Below are positions 1 through 8,138 of a stretch of DNA of 64,000 bases, in pieces. The notes beneath the pieces were generated by a model. The model was not told the origin of the DNA, searched no databases, and saw only the letters and a program-made list of their open reading frames with translations. Source of the DNA: Chloroflexota bacterium (GTDB lineage Bacteria; Chloroflexota; Anaerolineae; Aggregatilineales; J027); assembly GCA_013112715.1 (NCBI GenBank), contig JABFGB010000001.1, positions 1-64,000 on the forward strand, written 5' to 3'. Every line of letters starts with the position of its first letter. Position 1 is the stretch's first letter. Made by a program: the position numbers and the translations under genes.

Positions 1-80
1 GGATACGGCGACCCATTAATTGCTTGCTCGATCTCGGCAAGCTGTTCGTCGGTAAGGTGAAAGTTGACTCGTCGGCTCAT
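1..80 (-). CDS. Transposase N-terminus, IS630-like (partial, runs off left edge)
   Basis: The reverse strand starts with ATG at base 80 behind a strong GGAGGG ribosome binding site. It encodes 26 residues beginning MSRRVNFHLTDEQLAEIEQA before the window ends. This matches the usual opening of the helix-turn-helix region of IS630-family transposases, in which the N-terminal domain binds the element's inverted repeats. Only the first helix is visible, so the DDE catalytic domain cannot be checked and a stand-alone HTH regulator is possible. The family call rests on resemblance of the first residues only. Confidence 0.5.
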   Translation of the reverse strand, partial: MSRRVNFHLTDEQLAEIEQAINGSPY

Positions 81-125
81 GCCCTCCAGTCTACCTCACT
101 CGCTCATCTTTTTCGACTAGTGGCT

Positions 126-241
126 TAGCCTAAATCAAGGGTTATTACGTCAGGCTCGCTGTAAATTAGAGCAAAGAATTGCAATTGAGTCTCTTACAAA
201 TTGTAAGAAACTCAAACTGATAGCCTTAAATCAGAGGTTAT
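126..241. repeat. Pair of imperfect direct repeats of about 21 bp
   Basis: The stretch at 126-146 (tagcctaaatcaagggttat) recurs with small differences at 221-241 (tagccttaaatcagaggtta). The second copy covers the last codons of the gene ending at 238. The pair lies between the transposase fragment and that gene, so it may be a duplication made during insertion of the element. It is too diverged to be a fresh target-site duplication. Confidence 0.45.
187..213 (-). terminator. Hairpin downstream of the 238-777 gene
   Basis: A 27-base near-perfect palindrome pairs 12 of 13 positions around a single central base. It lies just downstream of the minus-strand gene ending at 238. No clear U-tract follows, so termination is only a suggestion. 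It could also belong to the neighbouring insertion element. Confidence 0.35.
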
Positions 242-777
242 TCAATTCGTTCGGCGTAAACGTGAGGTGAATCAAGGATTATCCATTGATATGTTTCATC
301 GTAATCCTTTACCACAGCCGTTATTTTTTGGCGGCTACCCAAATATTTCGATTCATTGGAGGCGCGACAGGCTTCATAATCGGCTACCCCTATGGCATCA
401 CCACCTAAATCCACGATAGTACCTTGTGGGAAAAAGAGAAGGATCATGCCTTGAACAGCCATCCCAATCGGATAAGACTGCTTCACTTGATTCCATATTT
501 CTTGACGGGTGGTGAGGTGGGTATTCCAAATTTCGTCAAACTCTTGTTTGGTAATTTCAGCAATTTCAGGAAATTCGGGCATCAATTCATCATAATCTAC
601 TTGACCTTCAGCCTTACATAATCCCCAAGGTGGTCGTTTAACGTTTGAAGCAAAATACTCTAGGCCATTGAAACAGATTTCACGGATATGGTATCCGTCG
701 AGAGTTTCAGCATAAGTCATGCCCCCAATTAGTGATTCATCATTGGGGTATTTGAAATATCGGAATGCTGTCACCAT
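238..777 (-). CDS. Hypothetical protein with S1-like OB-fold C-terminus
   Basis: This 179-residue protein starts at an ATG behind GGGAGC. Residues 1-95 are acidic and rich in aromatic residues with no recognised family. Residues 100-171 follow the pattern of an S1 RNA-binding domain: a YPIGMAVQG opening like VGxxVxG, then GTIVDLGGDAIG, then a closing VVKDYDETYQWIILDSP strand pair. S1 domains bind single-stranded nucleic acid, but this protein may use the fold differently. The gene is AT-richer than the acyl-CoA dehydrogenase next to it and sits beside a transposase fragment, which suggests acquisition by transfer. The function is unknown. Confidence 0.6.
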   Translation of the reverse strand: MVTAFRYFKYPNDESLIGGMTYAETLDGYHIREICFNGLEYFASNVKRPPWGLCKAEGQVDYDELMPEFPEIAEITKQEFDEIWNTHLTTRQEIWNQVKQSYPIGMAVQGMILLFFPQGTIVDLGGDAIGVADYEACRASNESKYLGSRQKITAVVKDYDETYQWIILDSPHVYAERIE

Positions 778-837
778 TTTGCTCCCAAAAACAAAAATAG
801 GGCGACCAACAAATATGAATCGCCCTCTATTCGTTAA

Positions 838-2028
838 TTACCGCAGGCCCAATTCATTCCGCGCAATTACGAGTCGCTGAATTTCGCTTGTGCCTTCGTA
901 GATTTCGGTAATCTTGGCATCGCGGAAGAAACGCTCCAACGGCATTTCTTTGCTATAACCCATGCCGCCATGAATCTGAACCGCTTGATGGGTGACGTAC
1001 ATCGCGGTTTCGCTGGCAAATAACTTCGCCATACTCGCCTCGGTGCTATAGCGTCCGCCATTTTCATGGGCCGCCATCTTCGCCAACGCCGCGTTCCAAA
1101 TCAACAAACGGGCCGCTTCAATACGGGTTTTCATATCAGCGATTTTTTGCTGAATCATCTGGAATGAGCCAATCGGCTGACCAAAGGCCATACGTTCACG
1201 GGCATATTGCACACTAGCTTCATAGGCCGCCACCGAGACACCCAACGCCTGTGACGCGATGCCGATACGCCCCGCATCCAAAACCGTCATGGCGATTTTA
1301 AAGCCCTTACCGACCTCTCCCAAGACATCTTCGATAGGGGCTTGGTAATCTTCAAAATAGATTTCGCTGGTGGCACTGGCGCGGATGCCAAGTTTGGGTT
1401 CTTTTTTGCCACGCACAAAACCGGGGCGGGTGGTATCAATCATAAAGGCGGTGATGCCGTTGTGCTTTTTCTCCGGCTCAGTCATCGTGAACAGCACAAT
1501 ATAATCGGCAACAGGGCCACTCGTCACCCAACTTTTGGTGCCATTGATGATGTAATGGGATCCGTCGGCGCTAAGGACAGCCCGGGATTTCATCGTGCCT
1601 GCATCCGACCCACTCATCGGCTCGGTAAGGGAATACGCGCCGATTTTTTCACCAGTGGCAATCGGGACGAGGTATTTTTGTTTCTGTTCTTCCGTGCCAA
1701 ATTTCAAGAGGCCGTGACAATAGAGGGAATTGTTGACGCTCATGATGGTGCTATGGCTGACATCGGCTTTGGCGATTTCTTCCATCGCCAGTACATAGGA
1801 TAGGGTGTCCATACCCGCGCCGCCATATTCCTCCGGGACTTCGATGCCCATGAATCCCATCTTGCCCATTTTCTTGATGGTATCCATCGGAAATTCGCCA
1901 CTTTCATCAAATTCGGCGGCGATGGGGGCGATTTCTTTTTGGGCAAAATTGCGGGCCATCTGACGGATGGATTCCTGTTCTTCGTTTAATTTCAGACTTG
2001 GCCCAGAGGGCGCAATGCTGACGACCAT
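838..2028 (-). CDS. Acyl-CoA dehydrogenase
   Basis: FAD enzyme introducing the alpha,beta double bond into acyl-CoA in beta-oxidation or branched amino-acid breakdown, passing electrons to ETF. The start at 2028 (MVVSIAPSG) follows AAGGAG at 9-base spacing and gives 396 residues, the usual family length; an upstream TTG would add 30 residues without support. The first family signature reads YSLTEPMSGSDAG. The C-terminal one reads QIHGGMGYSKE and ends in IYEGTSEIQ, which holds the catalytic Glu of the short-chain and bacterial enzymes. Substrate chain length cannot be told from sequence. An enoyl-CoA hydratase (6125-6919) and a hotdog thioesterase (3167-3652) lie nearby but not in the same operon. 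Confidence 0.93.
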   Translation of the reverse strand: MVVSIAPSGPSLKLNEEQESIRQMARNFAQKEIAPIAAEFDESGEFPMDTIKKMGKMGFMGIEVPEEYGGAGMDTLSYVLAMEEIAKADVSHSTIMSVNNSLYCHGLLKFGTEEQKQKYLVPIATGEKIGAYSLTEPMSGSDAGTMKSRAVLSADGSHYIINGTKSWVTSGPVADYIVLFTMTEPEKKHNGITAFMIDTTRPGFVRGKKEPKLGIRASATSEIYFEDYQAPIEDVLGEVGKGFKIAMTVLDAGRIGIASQALGVSVAAYEASVQYARERMAFGQPIGSFQMIQQKIADMKTRIEAARLLIWNAALAKMAAHENGGRYSTEASMAKLFASETAMYVTHQAVQIHGGMGYSKEMPLERFFRDAKITEIYEGTSEIQRLVIARNELGLR

Positions 2029-2224
2029 GACTGACTGCTCCTTAAAAATATCTCTCTGCTCTAGGAATGTAGCAAAATTATACCCGCTATTCGGGGCATT
2101 TTCTTTGGAGGCGCTCAAAAGCAGGGGAGTAGACTTTCAGCATTTTTAAATCTGGAATACACTACAAGATAAAGAAGAAAAACAAAAGCAAATAATGATT
2201 CAGACTCCATAAGGAGACCGCTAC

Positions 2225-3151
2225 ATGAGAAACTTACTCTCTTGGAGAACAACCCGTAAAATTTTGGCACTGACCTTGACAATGGTCATGGCTTTAATGG
2301 CCCTGCCCCCGCACGGCAACACCGCCAATGCCCAAGCTGGCTGCATCAATAAACATATGGTATGGGATGGGGATACGATTTTGGGAATTGCGCAGAAATA
2401 TCGGGTTGACCCCTACGAACTTGCGGCGGCGAATGGTGTTACCAATCCACGCTTTATCAAGATTGGGGATGTGCTGTGTCTGGATGGGCTGGTTTCGGCG
2501 CAACCCACGCCCGGTCAACCTGCACCCGGTCAGCCGGTACCACCGCCCGCGACAGGTGGCCCAACCACGCCCCAAACACCTGCCACTCCTCCGTTGATCG
2601 GCGGTGGTTCACAATCGGTGAATTTGTCTGGCCGCACCTATGCGACGGACGCGGCGGGTTATTATAATATTCAACGCGGTGACACCCTGTTCCGCATCGG
2701 CTTGGCGTTCGGGGTGACGGCGGCGCAACTCGCGGCGGTCAATAGCATCCCCAACGCGAATTTGATCGTCACCGGACAGCGGATTTTGATTCCACCGGCG
2801 ACACCCTCCGCGCCTGTGCCCGGCTCGGTGCCCGCCATCAGCATTCAACCTGATTTGGCTGGCCCCGGCGGCAATGTGACGGTACGTGGGTATAACTATC
2901 CACCCAATACAACCATCAACCTTTATCTGGAAAAGCCAAGCCTGAATCGCAAGAGCAATATTTTGACCTCGGTGAAGACGGATGCAAATGGCACATTTAG
3001 CACGACGGTTGTCCTGCCGAGTGCATGGCCGGATGGTCTGGCGATTGATACCCGCACCGTTTCGATTTCGGGTCGCACCGCTGACAACGTATTTTGGGGG
3101 ATGAACTTCTTTATCAATGAAGCGTGGCTCAACGCGCAGCCCGTTGGTTAA
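2225..3151 (+). CDS. Secreted protein with two LysM domains and an Ig-like C-terminal domain
   Basis: The 308-residue product starts at an ATG after AAGGAGACC. Residues 1-38 form a signal peptide with a long hydrophobic core and likely cleavage after NAQA. LysM domain 1 covers about 44-87 and contains Cys85, which could pair with Cys40. A Pro/Gly/Thr-rich linker spans 92-125 and LysM domain 2 about 147-190, with the typical RGDTLFRI start. The remaining 110 residues look like a beta-sandwich (PGGNVTVRGYNYPPN). LysM domains bind N-acetylglucosamine in peptidoglycan or other glycans, so a wall-anchored surface role is likely. No catalytic domain is present. A thioesterase gene follows 15 bp downstream. 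Confidence 0.85.
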   Translation: MRNLLSWRTTRKILALTLTMVMALMALPPHGNTANAQAGCINKHMVWDGDTILGIAQKYRVDPYELAAANGVTNPRFIKIGDVLCLDGLVSAQPTPGQPAPGQPVPPPATGGPTTPQTPATPPLIGGGSQSVNLSGRTYATDAAGYYNIQRGDTLFRIGLAFGVTAAQLAAVNSIPNANLIVTGQRILIPPATPSAPVPGSVPAISIQPDLAGPGGNVTVRGYNYPPNTTINLYLEKPSLNRKSNILTSVKTDANGTFSTTVVLPSAWPDGLAIDTRTVSISGRTADNVFWGMNFFINEAWLNAQPVG

Positions 3152-3166
3152 GCGGGGGCGGCAATT

Positions 3167-3652
3167 TTGAGTGATTTAGGCCTACCCTTACAAGATATTT
3201 GGCCCAATGCCACCTGTTATGGCTGCGGGCCAGCTAACCCTAAAGGGCTACATATCAAAAGTTACTGGGCTTCCGATGGCAGCGCGGTGGTGGCCGAATT
3301 TATGCCCCGCCCCGAATACAATGCCGGATTTGATAATGTGATTTATGGGGGATTGGTGGCCTCGCTGATTGATTGTCACAGCGTCTGGACGGCCATCGCG
3401 TATGCCTATCGTGCGGAAGGCCGACCACATGGCGAATCACCCGCCATCAGTTATGTCACGGGCACATTGGAAGTCAAGTTCCTGAAACCCACCCCCCTTG
3501 ACCAACCACTGCTGCTTTCGGCAACTGTCGAAGAAACGCAGGGCAAAAAATCCATTGTGCGCTGTATGCTTGGCCCAGCAGGGGTGGTTACAGCAGAAGG
3601 TCGCGTCACGGCGATTCGGATTGCAGGGGATAAATCCGTCGGGGCAGGCTAA
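3167..3652 (+). CDS. PaaI-family hotdog thioesterase
   Basis: This 161-residue single-domain hotdog protein begins at TTG 15 bp after the LysM gene. It has the family layout CYGCGPANPKGLHI, a central helix region IYGGLVASLIDCHSVW, and beta strands ending in VTAEGRVTAI. These enzymes hydrolyse acyl-CoA thioesters in the cytosol. The N-terminal CxxCG motif is common in the PaaI/YiiD-like subgroup. The substrate is unknown. Its position beside a LysM gene seems incidental, although the two may share a transcript. Confidence 0.85.
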   Translation: MSDLGLPLQDIWPNATCYGCGPANPKGLHIKSYWASDGSAVVAEFMPRPEYNAGFDNVIYGGLVASLIDCHSVWTAIAYAYRAEGRPHGESPAISYVTGTLEVKFLKPTPLDQPLLLSATVEETQGKKSIVRCMLGPAGVVTAEGRVTAIRIAGDKSVGAG

Positions 3653-3667
3653 GTTGAATCTAAAATA

Positions 3668-3707
3668 AAAGAAGAGGCGTGGGGCACAATAATCCAGCCT
3701 CTTCTTT
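3668..3707. terminator. Bidirectional terminator between convergent genes
   Basis: An 11-bp perfect inverted repeat (aaagaagaggc and gcctcttcttt) with an 18-base loop lies between the thioesterase stop and the minus-strand membrane protein stop. The A-run on one side and T-run on the other would give a U-tract in either direction. Confidence 0.75.
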
Positions 3708-3732
3708 CGCAAAATTGGGGCAGTGTCAACCC

Positions 3733-4674
3733 TTAGTCGGCAGCACCGGGGGCAGTAGCAGTGCTGACGATATTGCGGGTGTACACAATATACCGTTGAT
3801 TTTGCGCCCCAATCATTCCACCAGCGCTGGCAGCAAAAGCGCCGAGAATCATGCCAATAAATGAGAGGCCAGCCGCCTCAGCCGTTGTATCAGCCGCGTC
3901 ATCGGCATATCGTTCCGTGACTTCCTCAAGATTGTTGGCTGCATTGCGATAGGCCTCTTCCCAACGAGCGACAGCCGCAGTCGCATCTTCGAGCGTTAAC
4001 CCCCCTTGCTCGACCAGCAAATCAATGAGTTCCTGACGTCGGACATCGTTGTCATCACGCAACAGGCGATCTAGGCTAACAAATAAGGCGGTTAGGTCAA
4101 ATTCGTTGGGCGAATTACGCAGGGTGCGGATTTCTTCACGAATACTCTCACGGGTGGAATCTCGCAAATCAGTAGCCTCTGCGACTTCTGGCCCAAATGC
4201 TTCAACCGTGCTTCCGGCAAGTGATAGGCCGCGCCCAACCACATTGGATACACCATTGAGAATGCTTCCCAGCAGCAAAGTCAACAGTAAAAACGAAAGG
4301 ATACCGCTGACGGCCCAAACCGTGAGACCATGTAGGGCGCCATCGGTTTCATCGGCGGTACCGGCCAAACGTCCTGCTACCCATCCTCCTACAAATAGGG
4401 AAATGAGAATGCTGGCCGACATCCAGACAATGGTGGCTGTTTCAAATTCCATGCCGATGATTTCGCCCTCTGCAACATCAATCGCAGATGCACCAATCGC
4501 AAGGCCGAGCATATTGAAGACAATTTGGGTAACAGCCGCAACTGCGATTCCAGCCAAAATCGCGCCCCATGAGACACGGCTTTCAATGGGGGGACGTTCA
4601 CTTACAGTAACTTGCTCGCGCCCGATAACGTTCAATCTATTGAGGCGGCTTTGGACTTGAGGACGGCTTTGCAT
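3733..4674 (-). CDS. Membrane protein with large cytoplasmic or extracytoplasmic loop, function unknown
   Basis: The 313-residue protein has hydrophobic segments at roughly 35-60, 80-100, 118-142 and 270-290, each rich in Gly and Ala. Between the third and fourth is a charged helical region of about 120 residues (RDSTRESIREEIRTL onward). The overall plan resembles YrzE/TIGR04086-type small membrane proteins with an inserted helical domain, but no named family was recognised. It follows the DUF1328 gene by 12 bp and is probably cotranscribed with it, which suggests an envelope or stress role. Confidence 0.7.
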   Translation of the reverse strand: MQSRPQVQSRLNRLNVIGREQVTVSERPPIESRVSWGAILAGIAVAAVTQIVFNMLGLAIGASAIDVAEGEIIGMEFETATIVWMSASILISLFVGGWVAGRLAGTADETDGALHGLTVWAVSGILSFLLLTLLLGSILNGVSNVVGRGLSLAGSTVEAFGPEVAEATDLRDSTRESIREEIRTLRNSPNEFDLTALFVSLDRLLRDDNDVRRQELIDLLVEQGGLTLEDATAAVARWEEAYRNAANNLEEVTERYADDAADTTAEAAGLSFIGMILGAFAASAGGMIGAQNQRYIVYTRNIVSTATAPGAAD

Positions 4675-4686
4675 CGTAGCTGCTCC

Positions 4687-4851
4687 TTACGTGACTACTC
4701 GTGAACCCAACACAAGGGCACCGATAAACAATACCAAGAAGATCACAAATATGAGTTGTGCTCCCGCTGCCGCTGTACCAGCAATGCCCCCGAAACCCAA
4801 GAGGGCCGCTATGACAGCAATAACCAACAACAATAGGGCTAGTTCTAACAT
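4687..4851 (-). CDS. DUF1328 small membrane protein
   Basis: This 54-residue, almost wholly hydrophobic protein starts at an ATG after GGAGG at 7-base spacing. It carries the family pattern ALLGFGGIAGTAAAGAQLIF followed by FLVLFIGALV, giving two membrane helices. DUF1328 (YtjA) proteins are widespread, small and of unknown function, and are often stress-linked. An upstream in-frame start would add 14 residues before the ribosome binding site and is unlikely. It heads a two-gene unit with the larger membrane protein downstream. Confidence 0.85.
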   Translation of the reverse strand: MLELALLLLVIAVIAALLGFGGIAGTAAAGAQLIFVIFLVLFIGALVLGSRVVT

Positions 4852-5047
4852 TCGGACACCTCCATGATAGCTGTACAGAACAATTGGACTCACAGTTATC
4901 TAGAGGGAAGTATAGAAAAGGCATTCTGTGGCGACATGAGTAAGCGGTCTAGTTTTGAGAGGGGTCACTTGGCGAAAATTCAATAGGCCACTTGTCCAGA
5001 ATTTGGGACAATTTAAAGGGATAGTCCGGTTGACTACCCCATTGAGC

Positions 5048-5980
5048 TTAGGCTTTGCCTTGATTACGGGCCTGTTTCGATTTCCGAGACTGGTTAGCAG
5101 AGACTTCAGATTTTTCAACCAATTCGCCAAAGGGGGGATAAACGGCAGACATAAATCGGCCAAAACGATGACGCATCAGCAAAATCCACAGGGCTAGGAC
5201 AAAAGTGATGGCCGTGACGACCTGTGAAACATTCAACTCACCCACTTTGGGGATTTCCACGCGGATGAATTCCAGCAAGAAGCGCACCAGCGAATAACCC
5301 ATTAAGTACATGAGTAGAAAATCCCACCGCTGAAATTTGTCGCGCCGACGGGTATAGAGATAAAACAACAGGCCAAATAGCGCCCATGAAGCAAGGGATT
5401 CATAGAGAAACAAGGGGTGGAAACGATCCGCGCTGGTATAGGGTGCTTCGGGATAGTCAATTTTGATGCCCCAAGGCAAGTCGGTGGGGCGACCATACAA
5501 CTCTTGATTGACATAATTGCCCCAACGTCCAATTGCCTGCCCAATCGGTATGGTAATGGCGGCGCGGTCAATCCAAACGGGCAGGGCTAGTTTTTTGCGA
5601 TGGGCGACCCACAGCACCCCAAGCGCACCACCGAGTACCGCCCCAAAAATCGAGAGGCCACCGCTCCAAATCGCTAACGGGCCATCGTTAAAATCCAGCA
5701 GATAATCGAGGCTGAGTTCACGATTCTGGCCCGCGTCCCCTGCCGGGAAGATCACCGACCACAGCCGTGCCCCCAATACGGCGATGAGTACCACCCAGAT
5801 GACACCATCCCAGACCAAATCGGGATTATCGCCATCCCGTTTTGCCAGCCATGCCACTATTGAGGTCGCGGTCAAGATGCCGATCACAATAATTAACCCA
5901 TACCAATGAATGGTAGGATTGATGGTCATACCCAAAATATCAAATGGGCCGATTTCTAAGGCCCGCTGTGTAATTTCCAC
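5048..5980 (-). CDS. lgt: Prolipoprotein diacylglyceryl transferase Lgt
   Basis: Lgt is an integral membrane enzyme that moves diacylglycerol from phosphatidylglycerol to the lipobox Cys of preprolipoproteins. The GTG start at 5980 follows GGGGAG at 6-base spacing and gives 310 residues; the longer frame upstream has no such signal. The signature GRWGNYVNQELYGRP at 151-165 holds Arg152 and Asn155, matching the essential Arg and Asn of the E. coli enzyme. About seven hydrophobic segments are visible. The hydrophilic C-terminal tail of about 30 residues is rich in Lys, Ser and Gln. Substrates in this window include the lipoproteins at 11586, 24140 and 35422. Confidence 0.95.
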   Translation of the reverse strand: MEITQRALEIGPFDILGMTINPTIHWYGLIIVIGILTATSIVAWLAKRDGDNPDLVWDGVIWVVLIAVLGARLWSVIFPAGDAGQNRELSLDYLLDFNDGPLAIWSGGLSIFGAVLGGALGVLWVAHRKKLALPVWIDRAAITIPIGQAIGRWGNYVNQELYGRPTDLPWGIKIDYPEAPYTSADRFHPLFLYESLASWALFGLLFYLYTRRRDKFQRWDFLLMYLMGYSLVRFLLEFIRVEIPKVGELNVSQVVTAITFVLALWILLMRHRFGRFMSAVYPPFGELVEKSEVSANQSRKSKQARNQGKA

Positions 5981-6124
5981 GCTGCACTCCCCACAAGTTT
6001 TAAACAGGAACTTCGCCCCAAGAGTGTAGCGCCCCGCCTTGCCGCTGGTCAACCCATTTGCAAATTTCACCAGCGGTCTGCACAATTCAGGGTAGACACT
6101 CTTGATTACCTATAGGACAGCCTC

Positions 6125-6919
6125 ATGACCGAAAACTTGATTTTGACGAAGCCCAAAGGCCCAATTTTTGAAATCACCCTCAATCGGCCCGATAAACGCA
6201 ATGCCATCCACGCCCAACTGTTGAGTGAGTTAGCCAATGCGGTGGGAGAAGCCGAAAAACACCCAGATGCTCGCCTAATCGTGCTGCGAGGAGCGGGTAA
6301 AGCCTTTAGTGCTGGTTTGGATTTGACGGCGATGGGGGGCAATGTGGAGATGTTTGGTCCGGACTGGGTGGAACACCCACATCTCATTACCCGTCATTGG
6401 CAGCGCACCATCAGCCGTTTGACTGAATCCACTTTGCCAACAATTGCCCTTATTCATGGCTACTGCTTGGGAGCAGGCTTGGAATTGGCGCTGGCCTGCG
6501 ATTTTCGCTATGCCGCTGAAGGTAGCAAACTCAGTCTCGAAGAAACTCGCTTGGGCTTAATCCCCGATGCGGGCGGTACGACACGCTTAGTTGGGTTAAT
6601 TGGCATTGCACGCGCCAAAGAAATGATCTTTACGGCCAAACGTATTGACACTACCACCGCTGAACGTTGGGGCTTGGTGCATTATGTGATGCCAGAAGCG
6701 GATTTGGAAAACGCGGCGGCGGCATTGGCTGAACAAATCGCTGGATGTGCTCCCCTCGCGGTGGCGGCAGCAAAACGGGTCATTCAAGGGATTGCCGATG
6801 AAGCAGCCGGGTTACAATTGGAAGCCATTGAACAAGCGCCTCTCTTTAAGACACGCGACCTTCAAGAAGGGGTACAAGCCGCCATTGAACGGCGACCTGC
6901 TGAATGGAAACGGCGCTAG
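6125..6919 (+). CDS. Enoyl-CoA hydratase/isomerase (crotonase family)
   Basis: This 264-residue cytosolic enzyme adds water to trans-2-enoyl-CoA or carries out a related crotonase reaction. The oxyanion-hole motifs are AFSAGLDL (60-67) and GYCLGAGLELALACD (112-126). Glu120 and Glu140 align with the two catalytic glutamates of rat crotonase (Glu144 and Glu164), so hydratase activity is supported. The start ATG is divergent from lgt with 144 bp between. It fits beta-oxidation together with the acyl-CoA dehydrogenase at 838-2028. A more specific role such as methylglutaconyl-CoA hydratase cannot be excluded. Confidence 0.92.
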   Translation: MTENLILTKPKGPIFEITLNRPDKRNAIHAQLLSELANAVGEAEKHPDARLIVLRGAGKAFSAGLDLTAMGGNVEMFGPDWVEHPHLITRHWQRTISRLTESTLPTIALIHGYCLGAGLELALACDFRYAAEGSKLSLEETRLGLIPDAGGTTRLVGLIGIARAKEMIFTAKRIDTTTAERWGLVHYVMPEADLENAAAALAEQIAGCAPLAVAAAKRVIQGIADEAAGLQLEAIEQAPLFKTRDLQEGVQAAIERRPAEWKRR

Positions 6920-6920
6920 T

Positions 6921-7331
6921 TCATAACGCTTCTTCAAGCCATTCGAGGGCCTTCGATTCTTCAAAAAAGAATTCAAAGGTGATGTTGGGGAGCAAGGCCT
7001 TTAGACGGTTAGTGCCAAACATACGAATACCATAGCCGAGCACCCCTCGGCTAATTACCACTGCCACCCGTCCATCCATGTGGTCGGGGATGAGGGTCGC
7101 TAATTCTTCGGTACGCTGGCGATTGTAAGGAGTTAGGCCCAAATTGGTAAACCGTTCAAGGATTAAATAGGGTTTTGTTTCCGGCCAATTTTGGATGACC
7201 TCGCGTGAGGCTTCATACCAAACATCTACCGCTGTGGGGGAGGTATTTTCCAGACAAAATGCAGCAATTCGGCCATCACATAACCATTCCAGCTTGGCCC
7301 CATTGCCGTTGACTTCACCAATTTCTGCCAT
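6921..7331 (-). CDS. STAS/SpoIIAA-like hypothetical protein
   Basis: Starting at the ATG at 7331, behind GAAGG, the protein has 136 residues; an upstream TTG would add 21 doubtful residues. The layout is beta strand (RIAAFCL), long helix (YEASREVIQNWPE), strand (YLILERF), helix, strand (VAVVISRG), helix (FGTNRLKALLP) and a final EFFFEESKALEWLEE. This alternating plan is like SpoIIAA/STAS-type domains. The protein at 46271-46768 has the same order and similar lengths, so the two seem to be distant paralogues. Its stop lies 2 bp from the enoyl-CoA hydratase stop (convergent). No function can be assigned. Confidence 0.6.
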   Translation of the reverse strand: MAEIGEVNGNGAKLEWLCDGRIAAFCLENTSPTAVDVWYEASREVIQNWPETKPYLILERFTNLGLTPYNRQRTEELATLIPDHMDGRVAVVISRGVLGYGIRMFGTNRLKALLPNITFEFFFEESKALEWLEEAL

Positions 7332-7517
7332 AAGTGACAAACCTTCAGCAACTGTTATTATATAAATATTATTCTCATCTCTAGCGCCGGGCAATTTAAA
7401 TTCGGTTTGAATTCCCTTAACCGCAAGCCAACCCGGAAATGGTCATTTCGCTCATCGTGATGGGCTTCTCGTCCATCTTTGGCCTTCTCGTGTTTCGTGA
7501 ATTTTTCGTAAAAATGG

Positions 7518-7988
7518 TTATGCAATGGACATCTCAAAGCCATATTCGAGGGATTGATTGGAATCTTGGCAATCACGAAAACCTGTTTGTTGAAAACCGA
7601 GTTTACGATAGAGATGGTGCGCTGTTGTAAAACGGGTATCCGACCATAACATCATGTGATTTTTACCCGCCGCAACCGCATGATCTATCGCTTTACGAAT
7701 CAACATTGGGGCAATGCCCTGACCCCGCAGTGAGGTATGGACATAGAGGCATTTTAGCTCACACGACTGGTCGTGATGCAGTTTTACCGCGCCCATTGCC
7801 TTCACCACCCCGTCTACTTCCACTACCCAAAATTCACCCCCATCGGCACGAAAATAGGTGCAGGGATCTATCCAATGCGGCTCTTCATCCAAATACAGGC
7901 TAAGGCCGTATTCTCCATATACCTGACTCACCAACGCCTGAATCATCGGCGTGTCTTCAGGTCGGGCTGGTCGAAGTGTTCCTGTCAT
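7518..7988 (-). CDS. GNAT-family N-acetyltransferase
   Basis: The 156-residue protein begins at an ATG behind AGGGAAC. It shows the GNAT order: N-terminal TLRPARPEDTPMIQALV, then beta strand FWVVEVDGVVKAMGAVKL, then LKCLYVHTSLRGQGIAPML. The last segment contains the acetyl-CoA pyrophosphate loop Q/RxxGxG/A (RGQGIA). HHLYRKLGFQQTGF closes the fold. These cytosolic enzymes transfer acetyl groups to amines, and the acceptor is not predictable. About 190 bp separate it from the downstream STAS-like gene, so they may not share a transcript. Confidence 0.9.
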   Translation of the reverse strand: MTGTLRPARPEDTPMIQALVSQVYGEYGLSLYLDEEPHWIDPCTYFRADGGEFWVVEVDGVVKAMGAVKLHHDQSCELKCLYVHTSLRGQGIAPMLIRKAIDHAVAAGKNHMMLWSDTRFTTAHHLYRKLGFQQTGFRDCQDSNQSLEYGFEMSIA

Positions 7989-8138
7989 GTTGTTCCCTAT
8001 TGCTAGATTGAAATCTTTTGAGATTGTATCACCCCTGAAATGAGGGGGTTTTAGGCACTTTTACGATTCGACCAAAATTTCAGGCCTGAAATCTGCTATG
8101 ATGTTTTTGGCATACCCATAGGAGGGATATTATATAAA

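Noticed and set aside
4049-4660. Plus-strand frame of about 200 codons opposite the membrane protein
   Set aside because: It is Arg/Ser/Thr-rich without structure, and the opposite strand has clear membrane helices.
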